DNA from: Mycoplasmataceae bacterium
GTDB lineage: Bacteria; Bacillota_I; Bacilli_A; Mycoplasmatales; Hepatoplasmataceae
Direction: 5' to 3'
Assembly (NCBI GenBank): GCA_013214765.1
Contig: JABSQD010000003.1
Span: forward strand, 1 to 27,848
Length of the DNA: 27,848 bases
The notes under the pieces are model-generated. The model worked only from the letters and a program-made list of their open reading frames with translations. It was not told where the DNA came from and ran no database searches. This document shows positions 1 to 10,083 of this stretch, piece after piece. The position numbers and the translations under genes are program-made. How positions within the stretch are numbered: the first letter of the stretch is position 1; every line of letters begins with the position of its first letter.

Positions 1-2
1 AT

Positions 3-215
3 AGAGGAGATATAATAAATCAAGAAAATTTTGATGAAAAGAGTAGGGAATATGATCCTAAATTAATGATAAAAGCATATCATCAGAGTGTACAAACTAT
101 GAATTTATTAAGAGCATTATCAGAAGGAGGTTATGCTGATATTAGAAGAATTGATAAATGGAATTTAAATTTCGTTAAAGAAAATAAATATGGAAAAAAT
201 TATTACTTTTGTTAA
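3..215 (+). pseudogene. Class II DAHP synthase fragment, truncated
   Basis: The open frame enters from the left edge and stops at TAA 213-215, giving about 70 residues. It begins RGDIINQE, continues through REYDPKLMIKAYHQS and TMNLLRALSEGGYADIRR, and ends near KWNLNFV. This is the order seen in the middle of class II (plant/AroAII type) 3-deoxy-7-phosphoheptulonate synthase, where RGD-IN, Y-DP-RLVRAY, NL-RA and WN-(D/E)FV are conserved. That enzyme joins PEP and erythrose 4-phosphate as the first step of the shikimate pathway. Family members are about 450 residues and continue for about 250 more after this point, including a TSHE motif that I cannot find. The gene is therefore cut short or dead, unless the stop is a sequencing error. 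Its only Trp is TGG, so it gives no sign of which code it arose under. The family call is fairly sure; the origin is unknown. Confidence 0.72.
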
Positions 216-595
216 ATTATATTTTGTCAAAGATTAAATTATAGGTTTTAGTTTGAATTGATTGAATAACAAAGATGATCTTTATACTTTGAAAAAAATA
301 ATTAAGAAATAAAAATGAATTCTTAATAAAAAAGATTTTGATAAGGTAATTAATTTTCATAAATTAGAAAAAACTTCTTCTTCAGACAAAAACATTTTAT
401 TAACATCATTCGAGTATATTCCAACAATATATTCTTATTTTATTAAAAAAAACAAAAACATTGTTATGATGAGGATTGCTAAAATAAAACCAAATTTTTA
501 TCATTCATCTGAAATAAAGAATGTGTAAACACCTATAAGGAGTTTATTATATAATTAAATTGTATTAATTTATCAATAAGAAAGGAAAATATAAT
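216..595. other. Gene-poor decayed gap upstream of gapA
   Basis: This 380-base stretch holds no convincing gene. All three forward frames carry stops in 216-312. A frame open from 313 to the TAA at 526-528 encodes about 71 residues (rich in Lys, Ile and Asn, containing KNILLTSFEYIPTIYSYF), but its first ATG is only at 466 and I recognise no family. It could be eroded 3' sequence of the DAHP synthase or unrelated debris. A -10-like TATAAT at 550-555 and the AAAGGAAA ribosome-binding site near 581-588 belong to gapA. Confidence 0.5.
550..555 (+). promoter_or_regulatory. Candidate -10 box for gapA
   Basis: A TATAAT hexamer lies 40 nt before the gapA start. No good -35 is visible at the normal spacing, as is common in mycoplasmas. 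A transcript from here would have a leader of about 33 nt, enough to carry the purine-rich ribosome-binding site AAAGGAAA seen before the ATG. Confidence 0.4.
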
Positions 596-1585
<990 letters not shown>

Positions 1586-1618
1586 TTTTATTTATATATT
1601 GTAGAATACATTGTTTAA

Positions 1619-1780
1619 AGACAAGAAGAATTAAATCAATATAATATTGAAAAAGAAATGGAAGCGGAAGTTAACGTTTCTTTTTATTTATAACGTCTTC
1701 AGAAGGTTTATATTTTATTATTAATAGCAGTATTTATCATAGGAATGATGCTAATACATATAATTATTTTTTTAAAATAG
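1619..1780 (+). pseudogene. Possible remnant of a small membrane protein
   Basis: One reading frame runs from 1619 to a TAA at 1691-1693, then stays open to TAG 1778-1780. The first part is acidic and helical (RQEELNQYNIEKEMEAE). The part after the stop is RLQKVY followed by one strongly hydrophobic segment of about 20 residues (LLLIAVFIIGMMLIHIIIF). Together they look like a helical cytosolic stretch joined to one transmembrane helix, broken by a single stop. I do not recognise the family. The 1586-1809 gap otherwise holds only the purine-rich ribosome-binding region of the next gene. Chance in an AT-rich gap cannot be excluded. Confidence 0.3.
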
Positions 1781-1809
1781 TTAAAAGGAAGAGGAGACGA
1801 AAATAAATA

Positions 1810-2109
1810 ATGAATGAAAGAAAATTATTTTTAAAATTTAGTATAATAATTTTTATTCTTGGCGTATTAATAATTTTGGGAATGTTGGCAGATAGTTATG
1901 TATCGATGGCTACCAATATGAAAAATGCAATATCTAGTGGAGATTACACACCAGAACAAATTGAGGGCTTCAGACAAATGATCCATATGGTTAATATGCT
2001 TAGTTGTGCATTTATTTTTATGATGATTGGCAGTATTGTTATGATATTGATAAATATTTATGACGTGTACAAAATGTGAGTGTTGGGATTTGATGATGCC
2101 CAGGTGTAG
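1810..2109 (+). CDS. Small membrane protein of unknown function
   Basis: The product is 99 residues. It has two predicted membrane helices (about 8-28, and 60-82 with the run AFIFMMIGSIVMIL) joined by a polar loop containing SSGDYTPEQIEGFRQM. The helices place it in the cell membrane with a loop of about 30 residues on one side. A TGA at 2077-2079 reads as Trp and the frame ends at TAG 2107-2109. AGGAGA lies about 13 nt before the ATG, slightly far for a Shine-Dalgarno site. The last 12 residues (WVLGFDDAQV and neighbours) overlap, in another frame, a Cys-rich reading frame that continues to 2173, so the C-terminus may be frameshifted. I recognise no family. An AT-rich hairpin at 2208-2222 may end the transcript. 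Confidence 0.6.
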
Positions 2110-2173
2110 AGATTGTAAAAAAATGCATACAGGCTCGAGTCCGCAATGTAGTGATTGTTATTTTGGATTTTAA
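2093..2173 (+). CDS. Tiny zinc-ribbon-like reading frame, 26 residues
   Basis: Starting at ATG 2093 or 2096, this frame reads MMPRCRDCKKMHTG then SSPQCSDCYFGF and stops at TAA 2171-2173. It has two C-x2-C pairs (CRDC and CSDC) spaced as in a short zinc ribbon. The same frame is open upstream and holds a further CEC (codons from 2075). It overlaps the end of the preceding membrane-protein gene in the +1 frame. Two readings are possible: a separate microprotein translated by coupling, or the true C-terminus of the membrane protein, reached after a frameshift near the AAAATG at 2071-2076. The Cys pattern is seen directly; metal binding is inferred. Confidence 0.45.
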   Translation: MMPRCRDCKKMHTGSSPQCSDCYFGF

Positions 2174-2207
2174 AAAAAGATAAAAAGAATTTTATATAAA
2201 ATAATAT

Positions 2208-2229
2208 ACTAAAATATTTAGTCTTTTTT
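2208..2229 (+). terminator. Candidate intrinsic terminator between convergent genes
   Basis: ACTAAA (2208-2213) pairs with TTTAGT (2217-2222) around a 3-nt loop, followed by CTTTTTT. It lies just beyond the small membrane protein gene and its T-run touches the stop codon of the minus-strand peptidase. The stem is short and AT-rich, so it is a moderate call. Confidence 0.45.
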
Positions 2230-3493
2230 ATATAACTTTTTTTATAAAGTTTTGATAAATATCATATGCTTTTATAAAATCTTCTCATTTTGCGTTTTCA
2301 TTATATTGATGTTCTGTCATTGGAGTATCCTTAAAATAGGGACCATAAGCGACAATGTTTTTCATTGCCCTAGCATATGTGGCACCACCAGAAGATAATG
2401 GCTTTTCTTTACTTCCAGTAACTTCTTCATAAGATTCCATCAAATTTTTAATTAAATTAGATTCTTTAGAAATATATACTCTTTGCAAAAAATCATAATG
2501 TTCAAATGTTAAATTTGGATACATTTTTAATTTTTCTAATATAATCTTTTTAAGTTCTTTGGAATTAGTAGTATTAGGTACTCTTAGGTCTAATGCTATT
2601 TCACTTTTTTTATCATCAATATTAATTGTTGCCAAATTTACAGTTAACTCTGAATCATCATCTTTAAATAATTTATTAAATAATGAAATCCCATTTGTTT
2701 CATTATTTATTTCTTTTTTAATAAATTTTATTAATTGATTATTTGATTCGAATCTATTTATTAATTTTATAATTGCGTTTTCTCCTTTGTGAGGTTCCAT
2801 GGCATGAGCTGCTTTTCCTTCGGAAGACAATATAGTTCCATCAATATTTGTATATTTAGCACTATCAGGAACAACATTAAGAGCTGCTCCAGCATTAATT
2901 GTGAATTCATTTGATGGCTTTCCAATAATTTTAAATTCTCAAAGTTCTCTTTCGGAATATGTCACTGGAAATAATGCATCAGGTGTAAAACCGAATGTGG
3001 GAATTTCTTGTTTGTCAGATTTATATTTTTCGACTCCTCTTCAAAAAGACTCCTCATCAGTAGGGAAAATTAATCTGATTCTTTTTTTAAGTTTTACACT
3101 AGATTCTTTAAGTTCTTTCATTAAATAAAAAACCAACATAACAGGTCCTTTATCATCTTGAGTTCCCCTTCCTTTTAATAATCCATCTTCAAAATTTAAT
3201 TCAAATGGTGGAGTTTGTCATTTAGAAATATCTTCACCAGGTGGAACAACATCAAGGTGACCTAAAATTCCTATCATTTCAGTTCCTTGACCCATTTCTA
3301 TATAACCATAATATCCTTTTGGTTCAATATAAGTTCTAAACCCTTCTTCTTTTCCAAGACTAATCATGTAATCTACTGCATTAAATAATTCTTTTGTTGG
3401 ATAATTATTTACATCTTCTAAATAAGATTTTATTTTAATTAAACCTTTTAAATCTTTTATAAAGTTATTTTTATTTTTTTCTAAATAATTCAT
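2228..3493 (-). CDS. pepV: M20 family dipeptidase (PepV-like)
   Basis: This cytosolic zinc dipeptidase would release amino acids from imported peptides. The 421-residue product is slightly short of the usual 450-470 for PepV. H79 and D81 lie in GHLDVVPPGED. The bridging metal Asp lies in GRGTQDDKGP (D113/D114). The catalytic and metal Glu pair is E147/E148 in PTDEESFW. SSGGATYAR and the metal His in MTEHQYNENAK are near the C-terminus. An insert domain (about 195-320) separates the two halves, as in PepV. TGA codons encode Trp at several places, including 2285-2287, and the stop is the TTA at 2228-2230 read on the minus strand. The gene faces away from pgk. A TATAAT on the minus strand (3509-3504) ends only 10 nt before the ATG and no Shine-Dalgarno site is visible, which suggests a near-leaderless mRNA. 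Confidence 0.9.
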
Positions 3494-3503
3494 AATTATT
3501 TTA

Positions 3504-3509
3504 ATTATA
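3504..3509 (-). promoter_or_regulatory. -10 box of the dipeptidase gene
   Basis: On the minus strand this reads TATAAT, with 10 nt between its end and the ATG at 3493. Transcription starting the usual 6-7 nt downstream would leave a leader of about 3-4 nt. No -35 is obvious. Confidence 0.5.
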
Positions 3510-3563
3510 CTATTTCAATATATATATTTAAATATAAATATTAATAAGAAAATGATTTTCTTT

Positions 3564-3569
3564 TATAAT
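3564..3569 (+). promoter_or_regulatory. -10 box of the pgk operon
   Basis: TATAAT lies 23 nt before the pgk ATG in the divergent gap between the peptidase and pgk. The predicted transcript would start near 3576, just ahead of AAAAGGAAAA, so the leader would keep a ribosome-binding site. The -35 region is only AT-rich. Confidence 0.5.
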
Positions 3570-3592
3570 TAAAATAAGAAAAGGAAAATAAA

Positions 3593-4792
3593 ATGAATAA
3601 AAAAACTTTACAAGATTTATCAAACATTGAAGGGAAGGTTGTATTAACAAGAGTTGATTTTAATGTACCGATTAAAGAAGGAGTTATTACAGATACGAAT
3701 AGAATATCTGCTGCACTACCTACAATTCAATATTTATTAGATAAAAAATCTAAAGTTGTATTGTTTACTCATTTAGGAAGAATTGATTCTGAAAAATCAA
3801 AAGATTCTAAATCAGTAAAAATTATTGCACAAAAATTAGTTGAATTATCAGGATGAAAAGTTAAATTTATTTCTGAGACTAGAGGAAAAAAACTTGAAGA
3901 AGCCATTTCTAATATGAAAAATAGCACGATTATTATGGTTGAAAATACTAGATTTGAAGATGTAGTTAATGGAAAAATTGTAAAAAACGAATCTAAAAAT
4001 AACTCTAAACTTGGAAAATATTGAGCTTCATTAGGTGATGTGTTTGTGAATGATGCATTTGGTACTGCACATAGATCTCATGCTTCGAATGTTGGAATCG
4101 CTTCTAACATTAAAGAATCATCAATTGGATTTTTGATTGAAAAAGAAATTAAGTTTTTACATAATACAATTTCAAATCCCAAAAGACCATTTGTTGTTTT
4201 ATTAGGAGGTGCTAAAGTTTCAGATAAAATTAATGTTATTGAAAAATTAGTTAAAAAAGCGGATAAAGTAATTATTGGTACGGCTATGTGCTATACATTT
4301 CATTTGGCTATGAAAAAAAATATTGGAAATTCTTTAGCAGAACCAAATAGTGTTAATTTAGCTAAAAAATTAATGAAAAAATATGGTGATAAATTAATCA
4401 TTACTAAAGATTCAAATTGTTCACCTACATTTGCGGATGTAAAAGGAGAAATTCATGATGAAGTTCCAAATGGAATGATAGGAATGGATGCTGGTCCAAA
4501 AACAATAAAATTAGTTAAAAAAGAATTAAAAGGTGCAAAAACAGTTGTTTGAAATGGTCCATTTGGAGTTTCAGAATTTGATAATTTTAAATATGCTACA
4601 CAAACAATTGCAAAAACAATAGCAAAACTTAAAGGAGCAACAACGATAATCGGCGGAGGAGATTCAGCTGCTGCTGTAATTAGTATGGGATTATCTGATA
4701 AATTTTCACATGTCTCAACAGGCGGAGGTGCATCAATGGAATTTTTAGAAGGTAAAGTTCTTCCGGGAATTGATGTAATTCAAGAAAAATAA
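3593..4792 (+). CDS. pgk: Phosphoglycerate kinase
   Basis: This cytosolic enzyme transfers phosphate from 1,3-bisphosphoglycerate to ADP, the first ATP-yielding step of glycolysis. The 399 residues match the usual length. The N-terminal domain has [18 protein letters not shown] and [13 protein letters not shown], which bind the triose. The C-terminal nucleotide domain has [21 protein letters not shown] (Trp by TGA), GGGDSAAAV and [22 protein letters not shown] precedes the ATG. The stop TAA overlaps the ATG of the PH-domain gene (TAATG), which points to coupled translation. tpiA follows, so pgk, the PH-domain gene and tpiA form one operon that ends at the hairpin near 6069. Confidence 0.97.
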
Positions 4793-5163
4793 TGAATTTA
4801 TTTCAAAAAATAACAGGCAGAGCTGAAGTTTCGGATTTTACAGAAAGATTATTACCTTATCTTTCGAAAAATGAAAAAATAGTTAAAGTATTTAAATTTT
4901 GAACAGATGAGGTTGTATTGACAGACAAGGGAATTTATCATTGGAATCAAAAATTTATTTATGGTAAAAAAAGAAATTTTATATTTATTAAAAAAGAAAT
5001 ATTAATAGGAAACTCCATTGAAGAAGCTGGAATATTTAATTTATCAAATAATATAATTATATTGACAAGAAATCCTAATTTAGATATAAAAATTAAACTT
5101 AGAAAAATCGATAAAGAAATTGCTATTAAATTAGCAAATTTAATAAAAGAGAAAATATTATAA
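4792..5163 (+). CDS. Bacterial PH domain protein (bPH, YvbH-like)
   Basis: The product is 123 residues. Its start overlaps the pgk stop as TAATG. The N-terminus (ITGRAEVSDFTERLLPYLSK, then NEKIVKVFKF) followed by VVLTDKGIYH and a beta-rich body fits the bacterial pleckstrin-homology family typified by the N-terminal part of Bacillus YvbH. Shared features are N/A-E-V near the start, a helix ending LLPYLxxxEKI, and VLTDKRxI. It ends in a helix (DKEIAIKLANLIKEKIL). No signal peptide or membrane segment is seen, so it is probably cytosolic or peripheral to the membrane. These domains form ring-like oligomers; their ligands are mostly unknown. Its place between pgk and tpiA may be only an operon convenience. 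The Trp in FKFWTDE is TGA. Family call moderate to good, function unknown. Confidence 0.65.
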
Positions 5164-5174
5164 AGGAGTATATT

Positions 5175-5954
5175 ATGAGAAAACCAATTATTATAGGAAA
5201 TTGAAAAATGAATAATGGACCTGAAAAGGCTCATCTATTTTATCATGATTTAGAAAAATTAATGTTAAATAAAGAAGTTGATATTGATTGAGCAATTGCA
5301 GCACCAATTATTTCAATGCCATCATTAATGATGCAAACAGAAGATGGTTTGTACATTCCTTTAGCAGCACAAAATGTTAATGAGAATGATTCAGGAGCAT
5401 TTACTGGAGAAGTTTCGATATCAATGTTACAAGAATATGGAACTGAATATGTAATCATTGGACATTCCGAAAGAAGAGAAATGTTTAATGAAACCAATTC
5501 ATCAGTAAATGCAAAGGTTAAAGCCATTATAAAATCATTTACTTCAGAAGATGATTACATAATTCCAGTTGTTGCTTTTGGAGAAACAGAGGAACAATTT
5601 AATGCAAATAAAACAGCATTAGTTGTTAAGAAACAATTGAATGAATGTTTAAAAGGATTAGATGCAGATGATGTTAAAGAAATTGTTATAGCATATGAAC
5701 CAATTTGAGCAATTGGAACAGGTAAAACAGCAACTCCTGAGCAAGCACAAAAAATTTGTAAATTATCAAGAGATATTATTGCAGAAATGTTTGGTAAGGA
5801 AACAGCTGATGAAATCAGAATTCAATATGGAGGTTCTATGAAACCAGAAAATATTAATGAATTAATGAAACAGCCTGATATTGATGGAGGATTAGTTGGT
5901 GGAGCTTCATTAGAACCAGAATCGTTTTTTAAATTAATTACATTTAATAAATAA
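5175..5954 (+). CDS. tpiA: Triosephosphate isomerase
   Basis: This enzyme interconverts dihydroxyacetone phosphate and glyceraldehyde 3-phosphate in the cytosol. At 259 residues it is of normal length for a TIM barrel. The catalytic set is complete: Lys11 in GNWKMN, His97 in GHSERRE and Glu175 in [23 protein letters not shown] and DGGLVGGAS form the phosphate-binding end. Trp in GNWKMN and EPIW is written TGA. A strong AAGGAG lies upstream (5163-5168), and the gene follows the PH-domain gene after 11 nt, so it sits in the pgk operon. Confidence 0.97.
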
Positions 5955-6068
5955 ATATTCATGGATAAAAGAATCTTTATATAAAAACAAAAATAATAAA
6001 TTTTAAAATTCAATCAATAATGGAAAGAGTTGAAAAAGAAAAAGGTGAATAAAGTAAAATTTCTGTTT

Positions 6069-6096
6069 AAAACATTCCTTATTTAAGGAATGTTTT
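6069..6096 (+). terminator. Intrinsic terminator after tpiA
   Basis: AAAACATTCCTT (6069-6080) pairs perfectly with AAGGAATGTTTT (6085-6096) around the loop ATTT. The 12-bp stem ends in T residues. The following ATATATAAT supplies the -10 box of the next gene, so the terminator and promoter are fused. Confidence 0.8.
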
Positions 6097-6099
6097 ATA

Positions 6100-6105
6100 T
6101 ATAAT
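6100..6105 (+). promoter_or_regulatory. -10 box giving a probable leaderless mRNA
   Basis: TATAAT ends 6 nt before the ATG at 6112, so transcription would start at or next to the start codon. No Shine-Dalgarno site exists in this gap. The -35 region would fall inside the tpiA terminator hairpin and is not conserved. Confidence 0.55.
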
Positions 6106-6111
6106 TTAATT

Positions 6112-7023
6112 ATGAATACACTCCTAATAAATATTGCAATTAATTTTGTTTTATTAATTCCATTAATTGTAGTTTATGGAATTCAAGAAAAAAATAATAG
6201 AATTAAACATATTATTGTTACTTTTTCTGGTCCAGATGGTTTAACAAGACAAATTCCTGTCAAGATAGGTTTTTCTTGGACCATTTTCTTTTTTCAACAA
6301 TGAGCCTTATTGTTCAGGGGTCAATTTATAGAATTTTTAATTTTATTTTTTGTTGGTTCAACACTGTTAACACTTTCAATATTATCATTAGGAGGATTCA
6401 ATATAGACTCAACTACTCCTCCGCCCTTTGAGGAATTAGCTAAAAATGCTAATGCTTGAGAATGAATGGGATATATAACTTTTCTTTTATCATATACTGC
6501 TTTATCTTATTATTATATTTTGTTTGGAAACAAAATGAGATTAAGATCTTTGTATAAAAAAGGTTATTCATTTGATAATGGACAAAATGAAAATGTTGAA
6601 GATATTTATAATTATATTGGCGAAAAATCAAAGATGAAAGATTCTGAATTAAAACCAGGACAAAAACAAGGGAAAACGCATACTTATGTTGTTCCTGATT
6701 TTAACTCTTTAGATAAAGATGAAGATATGTATGATTATTCTAATCTAACTTTACACGATATAAGATTACGTCTTAAATCTGATGGAATACCATTTTCTTC
6801 AGAAGATACTAGAGAAGAATTAATGGAGTTAATTGAAAAATTTATTATTATTCCTGAAAAACAAAAAGAAAAAGAAAAAAAAGAAATAATTGAAAAGTCT
6901 AAATATGCAAAAAAAACAATTGAAGAATTAGTAGAGGAACTTGATAAAGAAAAAATTAGTTACAAAAATACAATGAATAAAAAACAATTAATTGAGTTGT
7001 TAGAAGAAAACAAATCTAAATAA
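6112..7023 (+). CDS. Membrane protein with C-terminal HeH/SAP-like repeats
   Basis: The 303-residue product has an N-terminal membrane helix (about 3-23), a short polar stretch with FSGPDGLTRQIPVKIGFSWT, a hydrophobic region from about 55 to 105 and another helix at about 117-139 ending FGNKMRLRSLYKKGY. The pattern of an aromatic WTIFFFQQWALLFRG and a closing GNKMRLR resembles DUF2628-type membrane proteins, but weakly. The cytosolic tail holds two similar helix-extension-helix motifs: LTLHDIRLRLKSDGIPFSS plus a second helix (about 213-245), and TIEELVEELDKEKISYK plus KKQLIELLEENK (about 268-301). Such HeH/SAP/Rho-N-like motifs usually bind DNA or RNA, so a link between membrane and nucleic acid is possible; that is inference. 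It has its own promoter and no Shine-Dalgarno site. Trp codons at 6301 and around 6457 are TGA. Confidence 0.6.
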
Positions 7024-7048
7024 AATTATATTTATTTTGGTTTAGTTT

Positions 7049-7054
7049 TATAAT
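7049..7054 (+). promoter_or_regulatory. Candidate -10 box for gpmI
   Basis: TATAAT lies 28 nt before the gpmI ATG in a 59-nt gap. A start near 7061 would leave a short leader that still includes the AGGAGA ribosome-binding site. Confidence 0.45.
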
Positions 7055-7082
7055 TAATATACATTATAAAATAGGAGATAAT

Positions 7083-8609
7083 ATGAAAAAACCAGTAGCG
7101 TTAGTTATATTAGACGGTGTTGGAGAATCAAAAGCATACAAGGGAAATGCTGTAACTCTTTCAAACACACCAAATTTAGATAAATGGACTAAAGAATTTC
7201 CTCACATTCTTTTGAATGCATCTGAGGAACCTGTAGGTTTACCAAAAGGACAAATGGGAAATTCTGAAGTTGGCCATATGAATATAGGAGCTGGTAGAAC
7301 AGTTTATCAATCATTACCGTTAATTACAAAAGATATTAATGATGGAAATGTAAAAACTAATAAATTTCTTATTAAAGCAATTAAACATGCAAAAATTAAT
7401 AATTCAAAAATAAATATTATTGGATTACTTTCAGATGGAGGAGTTCATTCTCATATTAACCATATAATCGGAATTGCAAATGTTGCAAAAGAACATGGAA
7501 TTAAAGTTGTTTTACATGCTTTTTTAGATGGAAGAGATGTAGATCAAAAATCTGCCATAAAATATATTAAATTAATCGAAGATGTAGGAATTGAAATTTC
7601 GTCATATTCTGGAAGATTTTATGGAATGGATAGAGATAAAAGATGAGAAAGAATTCAACAAGCATTAGATGTCATCATAGATAGAAAAGGACAATCGGTT
7701 AAATGTGGTAGTTCACTAGTGAAAATGGAATATGATAAAGGAATTACAGATGAATTTTTTACACCATCTTTCATAGAAGGAACAGAACCTATAGTTGAAA
7801 ATGATTCAGTATTATTTATTAATTTTAGGCCAGATAGAATTAGAGAAATATCTCATGCTTTAGCTGGATCGAATTTTGATGTAACTGGATATGATTTTAT
7901 TCCTACACAAAAAAAATTGAATAATTTATATTTTTTATCAACAAGAGAATATGCCGGAATTGAAGTAGATATTATGTATCCGCCAATTAGAATAAAAAAC
8001 CTTATTGGAGAAGTTCTTCAAAAAAATAATTTAAAACAAGTTAGAGCAGCTGAAACAGAAAAATATCCACATGTTACATTTTTTATGGATGGTGGAGAAG
8101 AAATTTCTAAATCATTAGAAACAAGAATTTTGGTCAATTCACCAAAAGTATCTACATATGATTTAGAACCAGAAATGTCATGTAGACCATTAACTAAAAA
8201 AATATTAGAAAATTCCGATGGGCAAGATGTATTTTTGATTAATTTTGCACAACCAGATATGGTAGGACATACAGGTTCTGTTAAGGCAGTTATTAAAGCA
8301 ATAGAAGTTGCTGATGAAATGTTAGAAAAATTATACAATAAGATTGTTATCGAAATGAAGGGAGTGTTATTAATTACTTCTGATCATGGAAATGCTGAAA
8401 AAATGATTAATGAAAATGGAAGTGTTTGTACAACACATACAACTTCTCCAGTTAAATTAATTATCACTGATAAAAATGCTGTTTTTAAAGAGGAATTTAC
8501 TGATGTAAATAACATAAAAGCAAAATTAGGTGATTTAGCTCCTACGATTTTAAAATATGCTGGAATAGAAAAACCAAAAGAAATGACAGGAAATGTTCTT
8601 ATTAAATAA
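7083..8609 (+). CDS. gpmI: 2,3-bisphosphoglycerate-independent phosphoglycerate mutase
   Basis: This Mn-dependent enzyme moves the phosphate of 3-phosphoglycerate to position 2 in the cytosol. The 508 residues match the family length. The phosphatase-domain metal motif is VILDGVGE (D11). The phosphoserine nucleophile is Ser61 in GQMGNSEVGHMNIGAGR. The transferase domain follows with HAFLDGRDV and SGRFYGMDRDKRW, where Trp is TGA 7644-7646. INFRPDR, NFAQPDMVGHTG and TSDHGNAEKM supply the remaining ligands near the C-terminus. AGGAGA precedes the ATG. The next gene, eno, has a separate promoter. Confidence 0.97.
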
Positions 8610-8655
8610 TTTTTAATAAATCTGAAATTTTAACTATTTTTTTGATTTTCTTCCT

Positions 8656-8683
8656 TTGCTTTAAAAGAAATATAGAGTATAAT
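8656..8683 (+). promoter_or_regulatory. Promoter of eno
   Basis: TTGCTT (8656-8661) and TATAAT (8678-8683) are 16 nt apart. This is the best -35/-10 pair seen in the glycolysis island. The leader to the ATG at 8729 would be about 39 nt and contains AGAGGA about 12 nt before the start. Confidence 0.55.
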
Positions 8684-8722
8684 ATTAAGGATAAAATATT
8701 AATATTAATGAGAGGAAATTAA

Positions 8723-10015
<1,293 letters not shown>

Positions 10016-10025
10016 TGAATAAAAT

Positions 10026-10055
10026 AAAAGAAAGTGATTTTTGTCACTTTCTTTT
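10026..10055 (+). terminator. Intrinsic terminator after eno
   Basis: AAAAGAAAGTGA (10026-10037) pairs with TCACTTTCTTTT (10044-10055) around a 6-nt T-rich loop. The T-run continues into TATAAAT, a possible -10 for pfkA, again placing a promoter against a terminator. Confidence 0.8.
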
Positions 10056-10083
10056 ATAAATTAAATATTAAGGAGTAATAATA

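Noticed and set aside
391..456. TSFE in the gap as the TSHE motif of the DAHP synthase
   Set aside because: It is in another frame, about 90 nt too far downstream, and the flanking residues do not match.
2901..3128. Plus-strand frame inside the dipeptidase gene
   Set aside because: It is antisense to conserved M20 motifs, including the catalytic Glu pair.
4918..5163. Shorter PH-domain gene starting at the TTG at 4918
   Set aside because: Reading TGA as Trp extends the frame to ATG 4792, which overlaps the pgk stop and completes the domain.
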